Origin: Acidobacteriota bacterium
GTDB lineage: Bacteria > Acidobacteriota > Terriglobia > Bryobacterales > Bryobacteraceae
Assembly: GCA_018268935.1 (NCBI GenBank)
Contig: JAFDVS010000071.1
Span: 1-64,000 of the forward strand
DNA: 64,000 nt
Direction: 5' to 3'
This document shows, in pieces, positions 34,510-42,977 of the stretch. The notes under the pieces are model-generated. The model was not told the DNA's origin. It searched no databases and saw nothing but the letters and a program-made list of their open reading frames with translations. The first letter of the stretch is position 1, and the number at the start of each line of letters is the position of its first letter. A program made the translations under genes and the position numbers.

Positions 34510-35189
34510 ACATGCTCTTGCCTTCTCCCAATCAGGCTGCTTCCATGGATGGAATGGCCATTGCGGTGGCGGTCATCGACGACGATTCGAGGCTTCTGGC
34601 AAGCCTCTGCCAGATCATCGACGCGGCGGAAGGCTACCGTTGTGTCGGCATGTACTCCTCCGTCGAAGAGGCCATGCCGCAGCTACTACATGTCTCGCCG
34701 GATGTGCTCCTGCTCGATATTCAACTACCCGGCCAGGCGGGTGACGAGGCCCTCGGCTCCATCCGCGCGCTCTGCCCGGAAACGCACATCCTGATGCTCA
34801 GCGTTTTCTCCGATCGCGACCGCCTGTTCACCTCCATCTGCAACGGCGCGCATGGATATCTGTTGAAGAGCACCTCGCCGGCGCGCCTGCTGGAAGCGAT
34901 CCGCTCCGCCCACGACGGCGGCTCACCGTTCTCGCCGGAGATTGCCCGCCACATTGTGCACTTGTTCCAGCGGACCGGGCGCCCCACGCCGGAAACGGCG
35001 CTTACTTCGCAGGAGCAACGCCTGCTGGCGCTGCTCGCTCAGGGGTACAGTTATCAGGCCGCGGCGGATCAAATGAACGTGAGCGTCAACACCGTCCGCA
35101 ACTACATCCGCTCCGTCTATGAGAAGCTGCACGTTCATTCGAAGTCTGAGGCGGTGAGCAAAGCGCTGCGCCAGGGCCTCATCGGATAG
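34506..35189 (+). CDS. NarL/FixJ-family response regulator
   Basis: The protein has 227 residues; the ATG overlaps the kinase stop by 4 bp. The receiver domain has the acidic pocket in AVIDDDSRLL, phospho-acceptor Asp71 in VLLLDIQLPG, and Lys121 in GYLLKSTSP. A LuxR-type helix-turn-helix occupies about 163-225 (LTSQEQRLLALLAQGYSYQAAADQ, VNTVRNYIRSVYEKL). It should be phosphorylated by the adjacent HisKA_3 kinase and then bind DNA as a dimer. Its stop codon directly abuts the stop codon of the convergent HDOD gene. Target genes are unknown. Confidence 0.92.
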   Translation: MNMLLPSPNQAASMDGMAIAVAVIDDDSRLLASLCQIIDAAEGYRCVGMYSSVEEAMPQLLHVSPDVLLLDIQLPGQAGDEALGSIRALCPETHILMLSVFSDRDRLFTSICNGAHGYLLKSTSPARLLEAIRSAHDGGSPFSPEIARHIVHLFQRTGRPTPETALTSQEQRLLALLAQGYSYQAAADQMNVSVNTVRNYIRSVYEKLHVHSKSEAVSKALRQGLIG

Positions 35190-36083
35190 CTATGCCGCCC
35201 CCATTCCGTTGAGCGATTGCAGCTTCGTTTCCAATGCATCGCGCAGTTTCTCCGGATCGCTTTCGATCAGCGGCGCCGCCGGTTCCGGCATCAATGCCGT
35301 CAAATCCGCAATCGTGCGCAAGCGGGGATATTTCAAAGCGGCAAAGCCCAGTTGCGAAGTGATCTCGCAGGAGGCTGCGGCAAACAGCGCCGCTTCATCC
35401 GACGCCGCTGCTTCCGGGTCGTGATGATAACGGGCGGCAAACGTCAGTTCTTCCGGCAATCCCCACTCGGCGGTCATGCGCGCGCCCAGTTCGCAGTGGT
35501 CCAATCCGAAGATCTCCTGCTCCATCTCCACAATCGACATGCCGGCGCGCCGCGGCGCTTCCGCCATGCCCACAAACGACCGCCATTGCTCGCGCGTGAG
35601 GCGCACAATCAGACCCAGGCGTCCCACGTCATGCAGCAAGCCCGCAATGTAGGCGCCGGAGCAGTTGCTGCGGCTGGCCTTTGCCAGCGCCTCGCTCAGC
35701 ACGGCGGTGGCCAGGCTGTGCCGCCACCAATCCTTGAACTGCTTTGATGCCAGCGGCGCGCTGGCGAAGGAGCGCAAAGCCGAGGTCAACACGATGCAGC
35801 GCAGCCGGTCGCGCCCCAACACGACAATGGCGTGACGCAGGGTGAGCACTCGCTTCGGCAAAGCGAATAGCGCGGAGTTGGCGCAATGCAGCGTGCTCGA
35901 GGCAAACACCGCATCCGTGCTGATCAACCGTTCGATCTGGGGCGCCGTGGCGGCGTCATTCGACAACGCTTTCAGCGCTTGCAGGGCGACGGCCGGAAAC
36001 GGCGGCAGCTTTCCCAGGCTGGGCGGAAACTCGATTTTGGTGAAGGGCGCCTCGTCCATCAGAAGCGGTGCAGCGCGCACCAC
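35190..36083 (-). CDS. HDOD-domain signalling protein
   Basis: The protein has up to 297 residues. An HDOD domain covers most of the chain: LPPFPAVALQALKALSND, ISTDAVFASSTLHCANSALF, HAIVVLGRDRLRCIVL, AYIAGLLHDVGRLGL. The HD dyad region (LLHDVG) is present, but HDOD proteins usually lack phosphodiesterase activity and act as scaffolds in signalling or motility. Starts are ambiguous: GTG 36083 or ATG 36059 (MDEAPFTK), neither with a good ribosome-binding site. It lies 39 bp after the CydA-cytochrome gene on the same strand, so it may be read through from the electron-transfer operon. Confidence 0.8.
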   Translation of the reverse strand: MVRAAPLLMDEAPFTKIEFPPSLGKLPPFPAVALQALKALSNDAATAPQIERLISTDAVFASSTLHCANSALFALPKRVLTLRHAIVVLGRDRLRCIVLTSALRSFASAPLASKQFKDWWRHSLATAVLSEALAKASRSNCSGAYIAGLLHDVGRLGLIVRLTREQWRSFVGMAEAPRRAGMSIVEMEQEIFGLDHCELGARMTAEWGLPEELTFAARYHHDPEAAASDEAALFAAASCEITSQLGFAALKYPRLRTIADLTALMPEPAAPLIESDPEKLRDALETKLQSLNGMGAA

Positions 36084-36122
36084 AACTTTCTTATCGGCGC
36101 GACGTTCGTATTGTGAGACCCA

Positions 36123-37493
36123 CTACGGATGTGTTGCGCCTCGCGACACTCCCGCAACCGCCTGCTGCTCATTGGCCAGATGATTGAGGTAGTTCGCCAG
36201 CGCGTCCATCTCCGCCGGAGTTCCCGCCAGCGGCGGCATGAAGTTCTTGTAAGGCGAAGTCTTCGGCTGGTCGTGCAGGATGGCCAGCATATTGGCGATC
36301 CCCTTACGGTCGCGCCCGTTCAACAGCCGCCGGATGGAGCGGTATCCGTCGAGCGTGTGGCAGTTCAAACACTGCCCGCGGAACATCAATTGCCCCACAT
36401 CGAGGGAATGGTTCCACGGGCTCGCTGTCGTGTAGCCAACCCGGTTCAACTCCGCCACCTGCAACCGCCGCACGCCGTCCGAGTACATGTACTGCCCGAT
36501 GGTGAACGGCTTGCGGATCATTTCGCGCGCGTGCTCGGTGGATCCGGTCGCCGCCAGCGCCAGAAAGACCACTGCCACGGCGTGGCCCAGATGGAAATCG
36601 CGCGGATTGCGCCATGCCAGGAAGTAGGCGATGGCCAGAATCGTCGCTGAGGTCATGGCCGTGACCAGCGTCGCCCGCGTCACCTGGGTGAACAACCCGG
36701 AGCCAATGGTGCTCACTCCGGCCTGAATCAGATGGCGGCTATTCTCCGGCACTTCGCTCCAGTACCACAGCACTGCCAGCGGCATGAGAAAGAACGAGGG
36801 AATCAGCCAGCGCACCGACCAGCGGATGACTTCCGCTTTCAGTTCACCGAGGTGTTCTTCCAGCCGGCTGGCCGTCACCAGCGCCCATACGCCGGCCAGT
36901 GAGCAGCACACCAGCGTGCGCAGCGCCAGGCTCGGCCAGAACGTCGGGTTGAAGAACGCGCTCCAGAAATAAGCGGGCTCGGTTCCTGTTCCCGCCGCCG
37001 CCAGCCAGCGGTCGCCGGGCGTCAGCATGAACGACAGAATCCCGTTGATCAGCACCAGCGTGCCATAGGAACTGATGGCGTATATCCAGCCGAGTCTCTG
37101 GTGGGTGCGCGCATCGACGCGATGCCAGGTGTAGTAGTACACGCCCGCGGTGGCAATCTCCACTAGAAAGAAGCACCACTCCATGGCCCAGCCGAAAACG
37201 AAATTGTGAATCAGCGCGCTGGTGCTCTCCGGACTCGCCAGGCCGATGGAAAACCAAATTCCCACTCCCGATACGGCGCCGAACACGCCCGTGAGGATGA
37301 GAAAGAATTTGGAATGCTTCCGGATCACCTCCAGCCAGTCCGTGCGCTGCTCCCGCACTGCCTTGCGCTCGGCCAGCGCCAGGTACAACCCTCCGCCCAC
37401 GGCGAAGTGCGAAATCATGACGTGAAAAATAGCGATGGCGCCCACCACCCATACGCTTCCGATCAGCGGGACATCCCAAGTTGGATAATTCAT
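36123..37493 (-). CDS. CydA-like membrane protein fused to a C-terminal c-type cytochrome domain
   Basis: The protein has 456 residues. ATG 37493 follows GGAG nine bases upstream. The first 160 residues align by eye with cytochrome bd subunit I: His24 and His29 (AIFHVMISHFAVG), the segment GAVSGVGIWFSIGL, and Glu105 and Glu112 in GWAMEWCFFLVEIAT, matching the haem-site glutamates of CydA. About eight spans follow. The last 90 residues are a cytochrome c: CLNCH at 375-379 and a probable Met419 ligand in NFMPPLAG. Cytochrome-c-bearing CydA-superfamily proteins distinct from true quinol oxidases are known. I infer that this one passes electrons from the Rieske/cytochrome b module to a terminal acceptor. 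Last gene of the operon. Confidence 0.8.
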   Translation of the reverse strand: MNYPTWDVPLIGSVWVVGAIAIFHVMISHFAVGGGLYLALAERKAVREQRTDWLEVIRKHSKFFLILTGVFGAVSGVGIWFSIGLASPESTSALIHNFVFGWAMEWCFFLVEIATAGVYYYTWHRVDARTHQRLGWIYAISSYGTLVLINGILSFMLTPGDRWLAAAGTGTEPAYFWSAFFNPTFWPSLALRTLVCCSLAGVWALVTASRLEEHLGELKAEVIRWSVRWLIPSFFLMPLAVLWYWSEVPENSRHLIQAGVSTIGSGLFTQVTRATLVTAMTSATILAIAYFLAWRNPRDFHLGHAVAVVFLALAATGSTEHAREMIRKPFTIGQYMYSDGVRRLQVAELNRVGYTTASPWNHSLDVGQLMFRGQCLNCHTLDGYRSIRRLLNGRDRKGIANMLAILHDQPKTSPYKNFMPPLAGTPAEMDALANYLNHLANEQQAVAGVSRGATHP

Positions 37494-37513
37494 ATTCGCT
37501 TTCTCCGCAGCGG

Positions 37514-38617
37514 CTACAGGGCCGCGTACCCCCAGACCGTGAGCACGATCATTCCGATCATCACCAGTGCGCCGCCCCACGCTGCGATCTTCGCCCGGCG
37601 CCCGAAGCGGCTGTCCGGATCAATGAGCGGAATCGCCGCCAGGAACAGCGTCGCTGCGCCGAACAATCCCATCCCGGCGATTTCTCCGCCAAAGCCCGGC
37701 ACGATCACTCCCACCACTTTCAGCAGTTGAAACTGCGACATGAAATACCACTCCGGGTGGATTCCCAGCGGCGCCGGCGCCAGCGGGTCGGCCATCTTCC
37801 CCAGATCCCAGGGAAACAGCGTCGCCAGAATGGTCACCACGTTCAGAGCGATCAGCCACATCGCCAGGTCCTGGGCGAGGAAATTGGGGAAGAACGGAAT
37901 GGTGCGCCGCTCGGCTGCCGGCTTCCGCGCCTCGCCCGGCGGCACGGCGTTGCCATGTTTCTGCACCAGGTACAGATGGAAGCCCAACAGCGGCAGAAAC
38001 ACCAGCGGCAGAATCACCACGTGCAACGCGAAGAAGCGCTGCACCGTCGCTTCGCCCACCTGCGGCCCGCCGCGCACCAGATCCTCCACCATCCCGCTGA
38101 TGCCCGGTATCATGCCCGGAATCTGCAACCCCACCTTCGTGGCGAAATAGGCCAGTTGGTCCATCGGCAGCAGATACCCGCTGAAGCCGAACAGCATCAC
38201 CAGGCTCAACAACCCCAACCCGCTCCACCAGCCGAATTCGCGCGGCTTGCGGTAGGCCTTCATGAACAGCACGGAGAACAAGTGCACGAAGAGAGCAAAC
38301 ACCATCAGGTTCGCCGACCAGGAGTGCGCGGAGCGGATCAGCCATCCGAAATCGTTGTCGTAGGTGATCTGCCGCACCGATTCGAAGGCCTCTTTACCAG
38401 GCCGGTAGTACACCAGCAGCAGGATGCCGGTGAGCAGTTGCACCACAAAGAAGAGCAGCGAAATTCCGCCCCAGTAATACCAGAAGGAATGCGCATGCTG
38501 GGGCACGCGTTTGTGGGCGGCAAACGCCGCCAGATCCGCCAGGCCGAGGCGTTCATCCGCCCAGCGGTAAACCGACCGCAACGGCGATTCAGGCGCGGGA
38601 TACGATGACGTGGCCAT
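37514..38617 (-). CDS. Cytochrome b (b6/petD-like fused) of a quinol-oxidising complex
   Basis: The protein has 367 residues. Two histidine pairs for the b haems are present: His98/His112 (RSAHSWSANLMVFALFVHLF) and His199/His214 (FALHVVILP, GFHLYLVQKHG). The quinol-site motif PEWY occurs in GIHPEWYFMSQF. The length shows that both the haem-binding and the C-terminal (subunit IV-like) parts are on one chain. Together with the Rieske protein it forms the core of a bc-type complex that oxidises quinol and pumps charge. It overlaps the Rieske gene by 29 bp and precedes the CydA-cytochrome gene by 20 bp. Confidence 0.92.
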   Translation of the reverse strand: MATSSYPAPESPLRSVYRWADERLGLADLAAFAAHKRVPQHAHSFWYYWGGISLLFFVVQLLTGILLLVYYRPGKEAFESVRQITYDNDFGWLIRSAHSWSANLMVFALFVHLFSVLFMKAYRKPREFGWWSGLGLLSLVMLFGFSGYLLPMDQLAYFATKVGLQIPGMIPGISGMVEDLVRGGPQVGEATVQRFFALHVVILPLVFLPLLGFHLYLVQKHGNAVPPGEARKPAAERRTIPFFPNFLAQDLAMWLIALNVVTILATLFPWDLGKMADPLAPAPLGIHPEWYFMSQFQLLKVVGVIVPGFGGEIAGMGLFGAATLFLAAIPLIDPDSRFGRRAKIAAWGGALVMIGMIVLTVWGYAAL

Positions 38618-39068
38618 CGCTTACCTCCACTTTGAATGCTTTCAATGCGCGCGGCGGCGGCCCGCCCAGAATGTCTCCCGTCTTCATGTCGTATGCGCCG
38701 CCATGACACGGGCAGAAGATTCTTTTGTTCTGCGGCTCAAAGCCCACTGTGCAACCCAGATGCGTGCACACGGCGTCAAAGGCCACCCACGAACCATCGG
38801 CGTGGTGGATCAACATCGCGGGCCGCGTGCCGAAGAGAAACATGGTTGCGGCGCCGGCCGCAGGCAGGCTTTTTTCGGCGATCGCCACCGAGGTGATCTG
38901 GCCTTCCAGCCGCGAGCGCACCGCCGGGGTCGCCAGATAGCGATACACCGGGTAACCCAACGCCCCCAGATAGGCGAGTGCAACTGCGCCCATCCCCGCC
39001 TGCAGCAGATCTCTACGCCGCGGCGTTTCCAGCGGAACCGCATTACCGGATGTCGAAGCTTCAGACAT
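38589..39068 (-). CDS. Rieske [2Fe-2S] protein
   Basis: The protein has 159 residues. A Tat-type signal-anchor (PRRRDLLQAGMGAVALAYLG) is at 16-35. The cluster motifs are CTHLGC (101-106) and CPCHGGAY (119-126), with all four ligands and the two disulfide cysteines in place. It would take one electron from quinol bound to the adjacent cytochrome b and pass it to a c-type haem. It overlaps the upstream membrane-protein gene by 8 bp and the cytochrome b gene by 29 bp, consistent with tight co-translation. Confidence 0.94.
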   Translation of the reverse strand: MSEASTSGNAVPLETPRRRDLLQAGMGAVALAYLGALGYPVYRYLATPAVRSRLEGQITSVAIAEKSLPAAGAATMFLFGTRPAMLIHHADGSWVAFDAVCTHLGCTVGFEPQNKRIFCPCHGGAYDMKTGDILGGPPPRALKAFKVEVSDGHVIVSRA

Positions 39069-40179
39069 AACGTTCCTCCACGCGGCTTGCGTTGGCCAGT
39101 ACCCAGATCAGATACCCGATCATCGCCGCCGCCGCCACCAGCAGCGCCAGGAACAGCGCCACCACGGGCCAGTTCGTCGCCACCTGCCGGTTCCAGACTT
39201 CAAAGCCGGCCGCGCGCAGCGTCAGATCGCGGATGCCGTCGCGCAGCAGCACCACCGACGCCAGACCGGTTAAGCCCGCTCCCGAAGCACCCACCGCGGT
39301 CACCGCTTTGGGCGCCTGGCTGACACAAGCCCACAGGCCGAGCGCCAAACCCGCGCCGGCTGCCGCCGCGAACACATAGCCAAGTGGCCGGTAGAGCGCA
39401 TCGGCGGCGATTCCATTCCCTACCGCGTCCGGCTGCGCCACCATCGCCATGCCGCCGAACAGAAGCTGCAACAGCAGCCCTACGGCCACCGCGCCTCCTC
39501 CCGCACGGAACAGGAAACGCCGCAGGACCGCATCAAAGTGCGAGCGCAACGACAACAGCATGAGCGCCATGCCCGCCGCCGCCAGCGAGCCGAGAACAAA
39601 GAACGACCAGCGCGGCAGCAGCGTCGCATCACCCGTGTTCCATTGCACGCCGGCCGGGCTGCGCGCATACATCTCCCCCCATACCTGCGGACGCAGCATC
39701 AGCGTCATGTTGTTGCTGTAGATGAAGGCAATGGTCAGCGCCAACAGCAGGGCCGCCAATCCAGGCGCTGTCCATTGCTTCTTTGCAGAAGCTTGCTTTG
39801 CCGCGGCATACAGCCCGTAGTAGCTCGCCATCAGCAGGAAGATCACCGCAATCCAGTACGCGCCGATCAGAACGCTGCTGGTGTATAGCGCGCGCCCGTA
39901 GAGCACCTGCGCAAACAACAGCGGAGGCACGCCCAGATTGATCAGCATCGACATCAACGCCGGCAGCCGGTGGGCGATCATACCACCCGCTTGCGTCATA
40001 GCCGGCCAGCGTCCGCCCCGGCCAAGCAACGAGAAGCAAAGCCCCAGAATCAATCCGCCCAACAGCAGCTCCACGGCCGCCAGGTGCAGGGTCAGCGTGA
40101 GGTTATGCAGAAACTTGAATAACCATACCGGAGCGGGGAGGGGAATCGGATCCGCGGAAGGAAACGAATACAACTGCAT
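39061..40179 (-). CDS. Polytopic membrane protein of the electron-transfer operon (possible CydA-superfamily member)
   Basis: The protein has 372 residues. The ATG at 40179 follows AGGTG. About nine hydrophobic spans are seen. The first contains two histidines in FLHNLTLTLHLAAVELLLGG, and a second conserved-looking region is RLPALMSMLINLGVPPLLFAQVLYG. The topology and the early histidines recall the CydA-like partner at the other end of the operon, but the glutamates found there (ME..VE) are missing. I take it as a haem-binding or structural subunit; the family is not certain. Gene order (SQR-like, small protein, this gene, Rieske, cytochrome b, CydA-cytochrome c) suggests one complex. Confidence 0.65.
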   Translation of the reverse strand: MQLYSFPSADPIPLPAPVWLFKFLHNLTLTLHLAAVELLLGGLILGLCFSLLGRGGRWPAMTQAGGMIAHRLPALMSMLINLGVPPLLFAQVLYGRALYTSSVLIGAYWIAVIFLLMASYYGLYAAAKQASAKKQWTAPGLAALLLALTIAFIYSNNMTLMLRPQVWGEMYARSPAGVQWNTGDATLLPRWSFFVLGSLAAAGMALMLLSLRSHFDAVLRRFLFRAGGGAVAVGLLLQLLFGGMAMVAQPDAVGNGIAADALYRPLGYVFAAAAGAGLALGLWACVSQAPKAVTAVGASGAGLTGLASVVLLRDGIRDLTLRAAGFEVWNRQVATNWPVVALFLALLVAAAAMIGYLIWVLANASRVEERYV

Positions 40180-40218
40180 GGTTCACCTATAAACCCGTAG
40201 GATCGGCGCGGGAAACGG

Positions 40219-40368
40219 CTATTCGCCGCCTCCATGACTGCGCCGGATGATGCCGATCATCTTCAGATTCAGCACGAGGAAACGCCACATCTGATAAGGA
40301 AGAAACGTGCGCAGGAAGAGCGTCCCGCGCGTTGGCTTAGTAGCGTACAACCACTCCTGATTCGTCAC
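40219..40368 (-). CDS. 49-residue protein inside the electron-transfer operon
   Basis: A GTG at 40368-40366, with AAGGAC about ten bases upstream, opens a 49-codon frame. The product begins VTNQEWLYATKPTRG and continues LFLRTFLPYQMWRFLVLN, then LKMIGIIRRSHGGGE. It is amphipathic and basic with an aromatic-rich centre. It sits 16 bp after the SQR-like gene and 39 bp before the membrane-protein gene, and occupies most of that gap. A longer reading from 40542 would run through the SQR gene and is unlikely. It may be a small accessory or membrane-attachment subunit. I do not recognise a named family. Confidence 0.6.
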   Translation of the reverse strand: MTNQEWLYATKPTRGTLFLRTFLPYQMWRFLVLNLKMIGIIRRSHGGGE

Positions 40369-40384
40369 AACGGAAACGTCCTTT

Positions 40385-41839
40385 CTACTCTGGAATCCAC
40401 TGCCAGCCAGGGCGCATCCGCGCCTTGTGCAGGAACAGGTGATGCAACAGAATCTTGATCCAATGCCCGGCCAGGCCGATTTCGCCGAAGGTGGCATCCG
40501 TATCCCGGCCATATTCCGGATAGCGTTCAAAGTCCGGCACAATTGGAAACACTGTCAGCGACGCCGCTGTGCCCGTGAACGGATTCGCGCCGGCTGAGGC
40601 CACACAAGCAGCGCCCATCTCCGCCATCGAAGCCGCATGCGCCGGCCCCGGGCTTCCGCTTACCATATCGGCAATATTTCGCGCGACCGCTTTGCCAATC
40701 ATTGCCGATGGCATTCCGGTGCGCGGCGGCGCCGGCGAAATCATCAGCCCTTCGGCATTCGTGTGCGGCTCTGAGATGGGATGTGGCGGCGCAAATGCGA
40801 TCCCCGCCGCAAACAGATTCTTGTGGGCCGGGCTCTGGTAGAACCGCGGCCAGTCCTTCGCCCTCCATTCCCGGTAAGGCTTCTTGGCGTAGTCTGCGTC
40901 CACCTTCATGAACCCGTTCGGGGCGAAGAGGTCACTGGTCCGGTCCGTCCCGTCGCGCCCATAGGCGCGGATCCCTACTCCGGTGAAGGGAGGCAGCAGC
41001 ATCGCCATATCGAATTCCACTTCGCCCAGTCCTTTATCGAGCGTCTCAATATGCGCCAACCCGGGTTCCACCCCGCGCACATGCGCCTTGGTGATCCAGC
41101 GGATGCCGCGCTCGGCAAACAGCGACTCGGCGAAAATCCGCCCCGGCGTCACATATCCGCCACGATTGATGTGCACGCCATTGACGCCAAAATCGCCCAC
41201 TTCGTATTCATTGGTGAGAAAGAGAATGTCGGCCTTGTCGCGCACCTTTCGCGCGCGCAATTCGAATTCCAGATTCACGACATATTCAAAGGCCGCCCCT
41301 TCACACGTTGCACCGCCATGGCCCACGCCGATCACGAAGCGCTGCCGTTCCCCGCGCCGCATGCGCTCCACCTTTTCCGCCAGTAACTGCGCGGCCTCCA
41401 CGGCATGATCGGCCGTGCACACCGACACACTGTTTTTGCCTGGACCCAATCCCGGCGTCGCATCGAAGTTCAGCTTCGGCCCGGTGGCGTTGATCAGATA
41501 GTCGTACTTCACCAGTTCATGCCCGCCGGAACGATCGGGCGCGGTGTATTCAATCTCCACCAGCGGCTGTGGATCGACGCCTTTGCCTTCGGGAAACAAG
41601 GCCACCGCGCGGGCCTGCTTGAAGTCGATGTTTGCTTTGCGATAAACGGGGGCAAGCGGGAATGTCACCTGCTCTTTTCCCATCAGCCCTACCCCCACCC
41701 AGATATTCGACGGGATCCAGTTGTAGGTGGGCTGGGGTGAGACTACGATGACTTCATCGCGTTTGCTCAGCCAGCGGCGAAGAAACGCAGCGGCAGTGTG
41801 GCCGGATACGCCGGCCCCCAAAACAACGATACGAGACAT
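40385..41839 (-). CDS. Sulfide:quinone-oxidoreductase-like FAD/NAD(P)-binding oxidoreductase
   Basis: The protein has 484 residues. The FAD motif GAGVSG is at 8-13, and the second dinucleotide region is YDYLINATGPKLNF. The chain follows the SQR/FCSD layout (PQPTYNWIPSNIWVGVG, GKAVARNIADMV). Cys141 (SVCTAD) and Cys179 (GATCEGA) are close to two of the SQR redox cysteines. The third, which in well-studied SQRs lies in a GVCxAxPP segment, is absent: the matching place reads AAGIAFAPPH. It may thus reduce quinone from a donor other than sulfide, or belong to a divergent SQR type. The C-terminal helix (IKILLHHLFLHKARM) could touch the membrane. First gene of the electron-transfer operon. Confidence 0.78.
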   Translation of the reverse strand: MSRIVVLGAGVSGHTAAAFLRRWLSKRDEVIVVSPQPTYNWIPSNIWVGVGLMGKEQVTFPLAPVYRKANIDFKQARAVALFPEGKGVDPQPLVEIEYTAPDRSGGHELVKYDYLINATGPKLNFDATPGLGPGKNSVSVCTADHAVEAAQLLAEKVERMRRGERQRFVIGVGHGGATCEGAAFEYVVNLEFELRARKVRDKADILFLTNEYEVGDFGVNGVHINRGGYVTPGRIFAESLFAERGIRWITKAHVRGVEPGLAHIETLDKGLGEVEFDMAMLLPPFTGVGIRAYGRDGTDRTSDLFAPNGFMKVDADYAKKPYREWRAKDWPRFYQSPAHKNLFAAGIAFAPPHPISEPHTNAEGLMISPAPPRTGMPSAMIGKAVARNIADMVSGSPGPAHAASMAEMGAACVASAGANPFTGTAASLTVFPIVPDFERYPEYGRDTDATFGEIGLAGHWIKILLHHLFLHKARMRPGWQWIPE

Positions 41840-41910
41840 GGCGAGTGTGGCCTTCCTCTATCGAGGATTCGATCCACCTTCGCCTGGTGACAGGATTCTT
41901 TACGCTGCCG

Positions 41911-42327
41911 CTAGGGGATTGTCCGTACCCGTAATTCCGCCCCTTCGTCGATGCGGATGTCCGCGCCTTCCGCGCGCATGGCGCCTGCCTCCACCCGCAC
42001 CGCCTTCTCCTCTTCATCCACCAGCCGGTGCCCGATCGAGTTGACGAAATCAGTCAGCTCCGTCTGAATGGCCGTGGTCTTGCCCTTGTACACCAGGCGC
42101 GTGAAGCGCAGCACCAGCTTCGCCCCCGGCCCCGGCTGTGCCTCCACCACCGTACCTTCCAGGTAGCCGTTCAACAGGCTCTCGGGCGAGATCACCGCCG
42201 CCCGCACCGCATCGCCGGCCTTGCTCGCTTTGGCGCTCACCGGCACGCTCAGCTTCACCAGGTAAGACCGTGGCGATTGCCCCATTGCCGCCACTGCCAG
42301 CGTGGCCGCCAGCAGCCATCGCATCAA
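41911..42327 (-). CDS. Small secreted beta-rich protein, unknown function
   Basis: The protein has 138 residues. A signal peptide (MMRWLLAATLAVAAMG) is followed by strands such as SYLVKLSVPVSAKASKAGDAV and GYLEGTVVEAQPGPGAKLVL. This pattern is common in Acidobacteriota exported proteins that carry an 'accessible-cost' style repeat, but I know no function. The ATG overlaps the racemase-family stop by 4 bp. It is the last gene of the eight-gene operon that starts at 50597. The following 71 bp up to the SQR-like start probably hold a promoter. Confidence 0.7.
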   Translation of the reverse strand: MMRWLLAATLAVAAMGQSPRSYLVKLSVPVSAKASKAGDAVRAAVISPESLLNGYLEGTVVEAQPGPGAKLVLRFTRLVYKGKTTAIQTELTDFVNSIGHRLVDEEEKAVRVEAGAMRAEGADIRIDEGAELRVRTIP

Positions 42328-42977
42328 GCCAGCACCTCGCGCGCGCGTTCCATCGCCAGCCGCGGGCTCGATAGCACCGGCGCCGGCTGTGCGGGCATCG
42401 CCGCCACCACGCGCGCCATCGATGCCTGCGCCAGCACCACCACATCCACCGCTTTCACCAGCCGTTCAATTGCCGTGCGCACCAGCGCATCGTGATGCTC
42501 CGTATCGCCGCGCACCACCGCCTCAAACGCGCCTTCGCACAAGCAGGCCACCATCTCCGCCGGCCTGCCCATGCGATCGGCGGTCTGGCGCAGCAATTCG
42601 AGTGTCGGCTCCAGCGTCGTGTTCAACGTCGCCGCGACGCCGATTTTCCGGCCCTGCGACACCGCCGCCTCCGCCATCGGCTCATCGATGCGCATCACCG
42701 GCACGTCGATCAAAGGCCGCGCCATCGGCACCGCCGCGCCGATCGAGGAGCAGGTGACCAGCACGGCATCGGCTCCGGCCATCTGTGCCGACTCCACATG
42801 CCGGAACACGCGCCGCGCCGTGTCTTTCGTCAAACTGCCGGCCGCGATCGTGTTCTTGATCAGCGATTCGTCCACCATGTGAAACGTGCGGATGCCTTCC
42901 AACAATTCCGCGGCCAGCGAAGTGAACGCCGGCACCAGCACCGGGCTGGTATGCAGAAACGCCAGTGTCTTGCTCAT
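42324..42977 (-). CDS. Asp/Glu/hydantoin racemase-family protein
   Basis: The protein has 217 residues from ATG 42977; a longer N-terminal reading would lie inside the upstream gene. The first catalytic cysteine region is VLVTCSSIGAAVPMARP and the second is likely AEMVACLCEGAFEAV. Family members include racemases, maleate isomerase and arylmalonate decarboxylase, all using a cysteine pair around a carboxylate. In this operon it could act on a carboxylic acid made from a sugar acid. ATGA overlaps link it to both the glycoside hydrolase gene before it and the secreted protein after it. Confidence 0.75.
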   Translation of the reverse strand: MSKTLAFLHTSPVLVPAFTSLAAELLEGIRTFHMVDESLIKNTIAAGSLTKDTARRVFRHVESAQMAGADAVLVTCSSIGAAVPMARPLIDVPVMRIDEPMAEAAVSQGRKIGVAATLNTTLEPTLELLRQTADRMGRPAEMVACLCEGAFEAVVRGDTEHHDALVRTAIERLVKAVDVVVLAQASMARVVAAMPAQPAPVLSSPRLAMERAREVLA

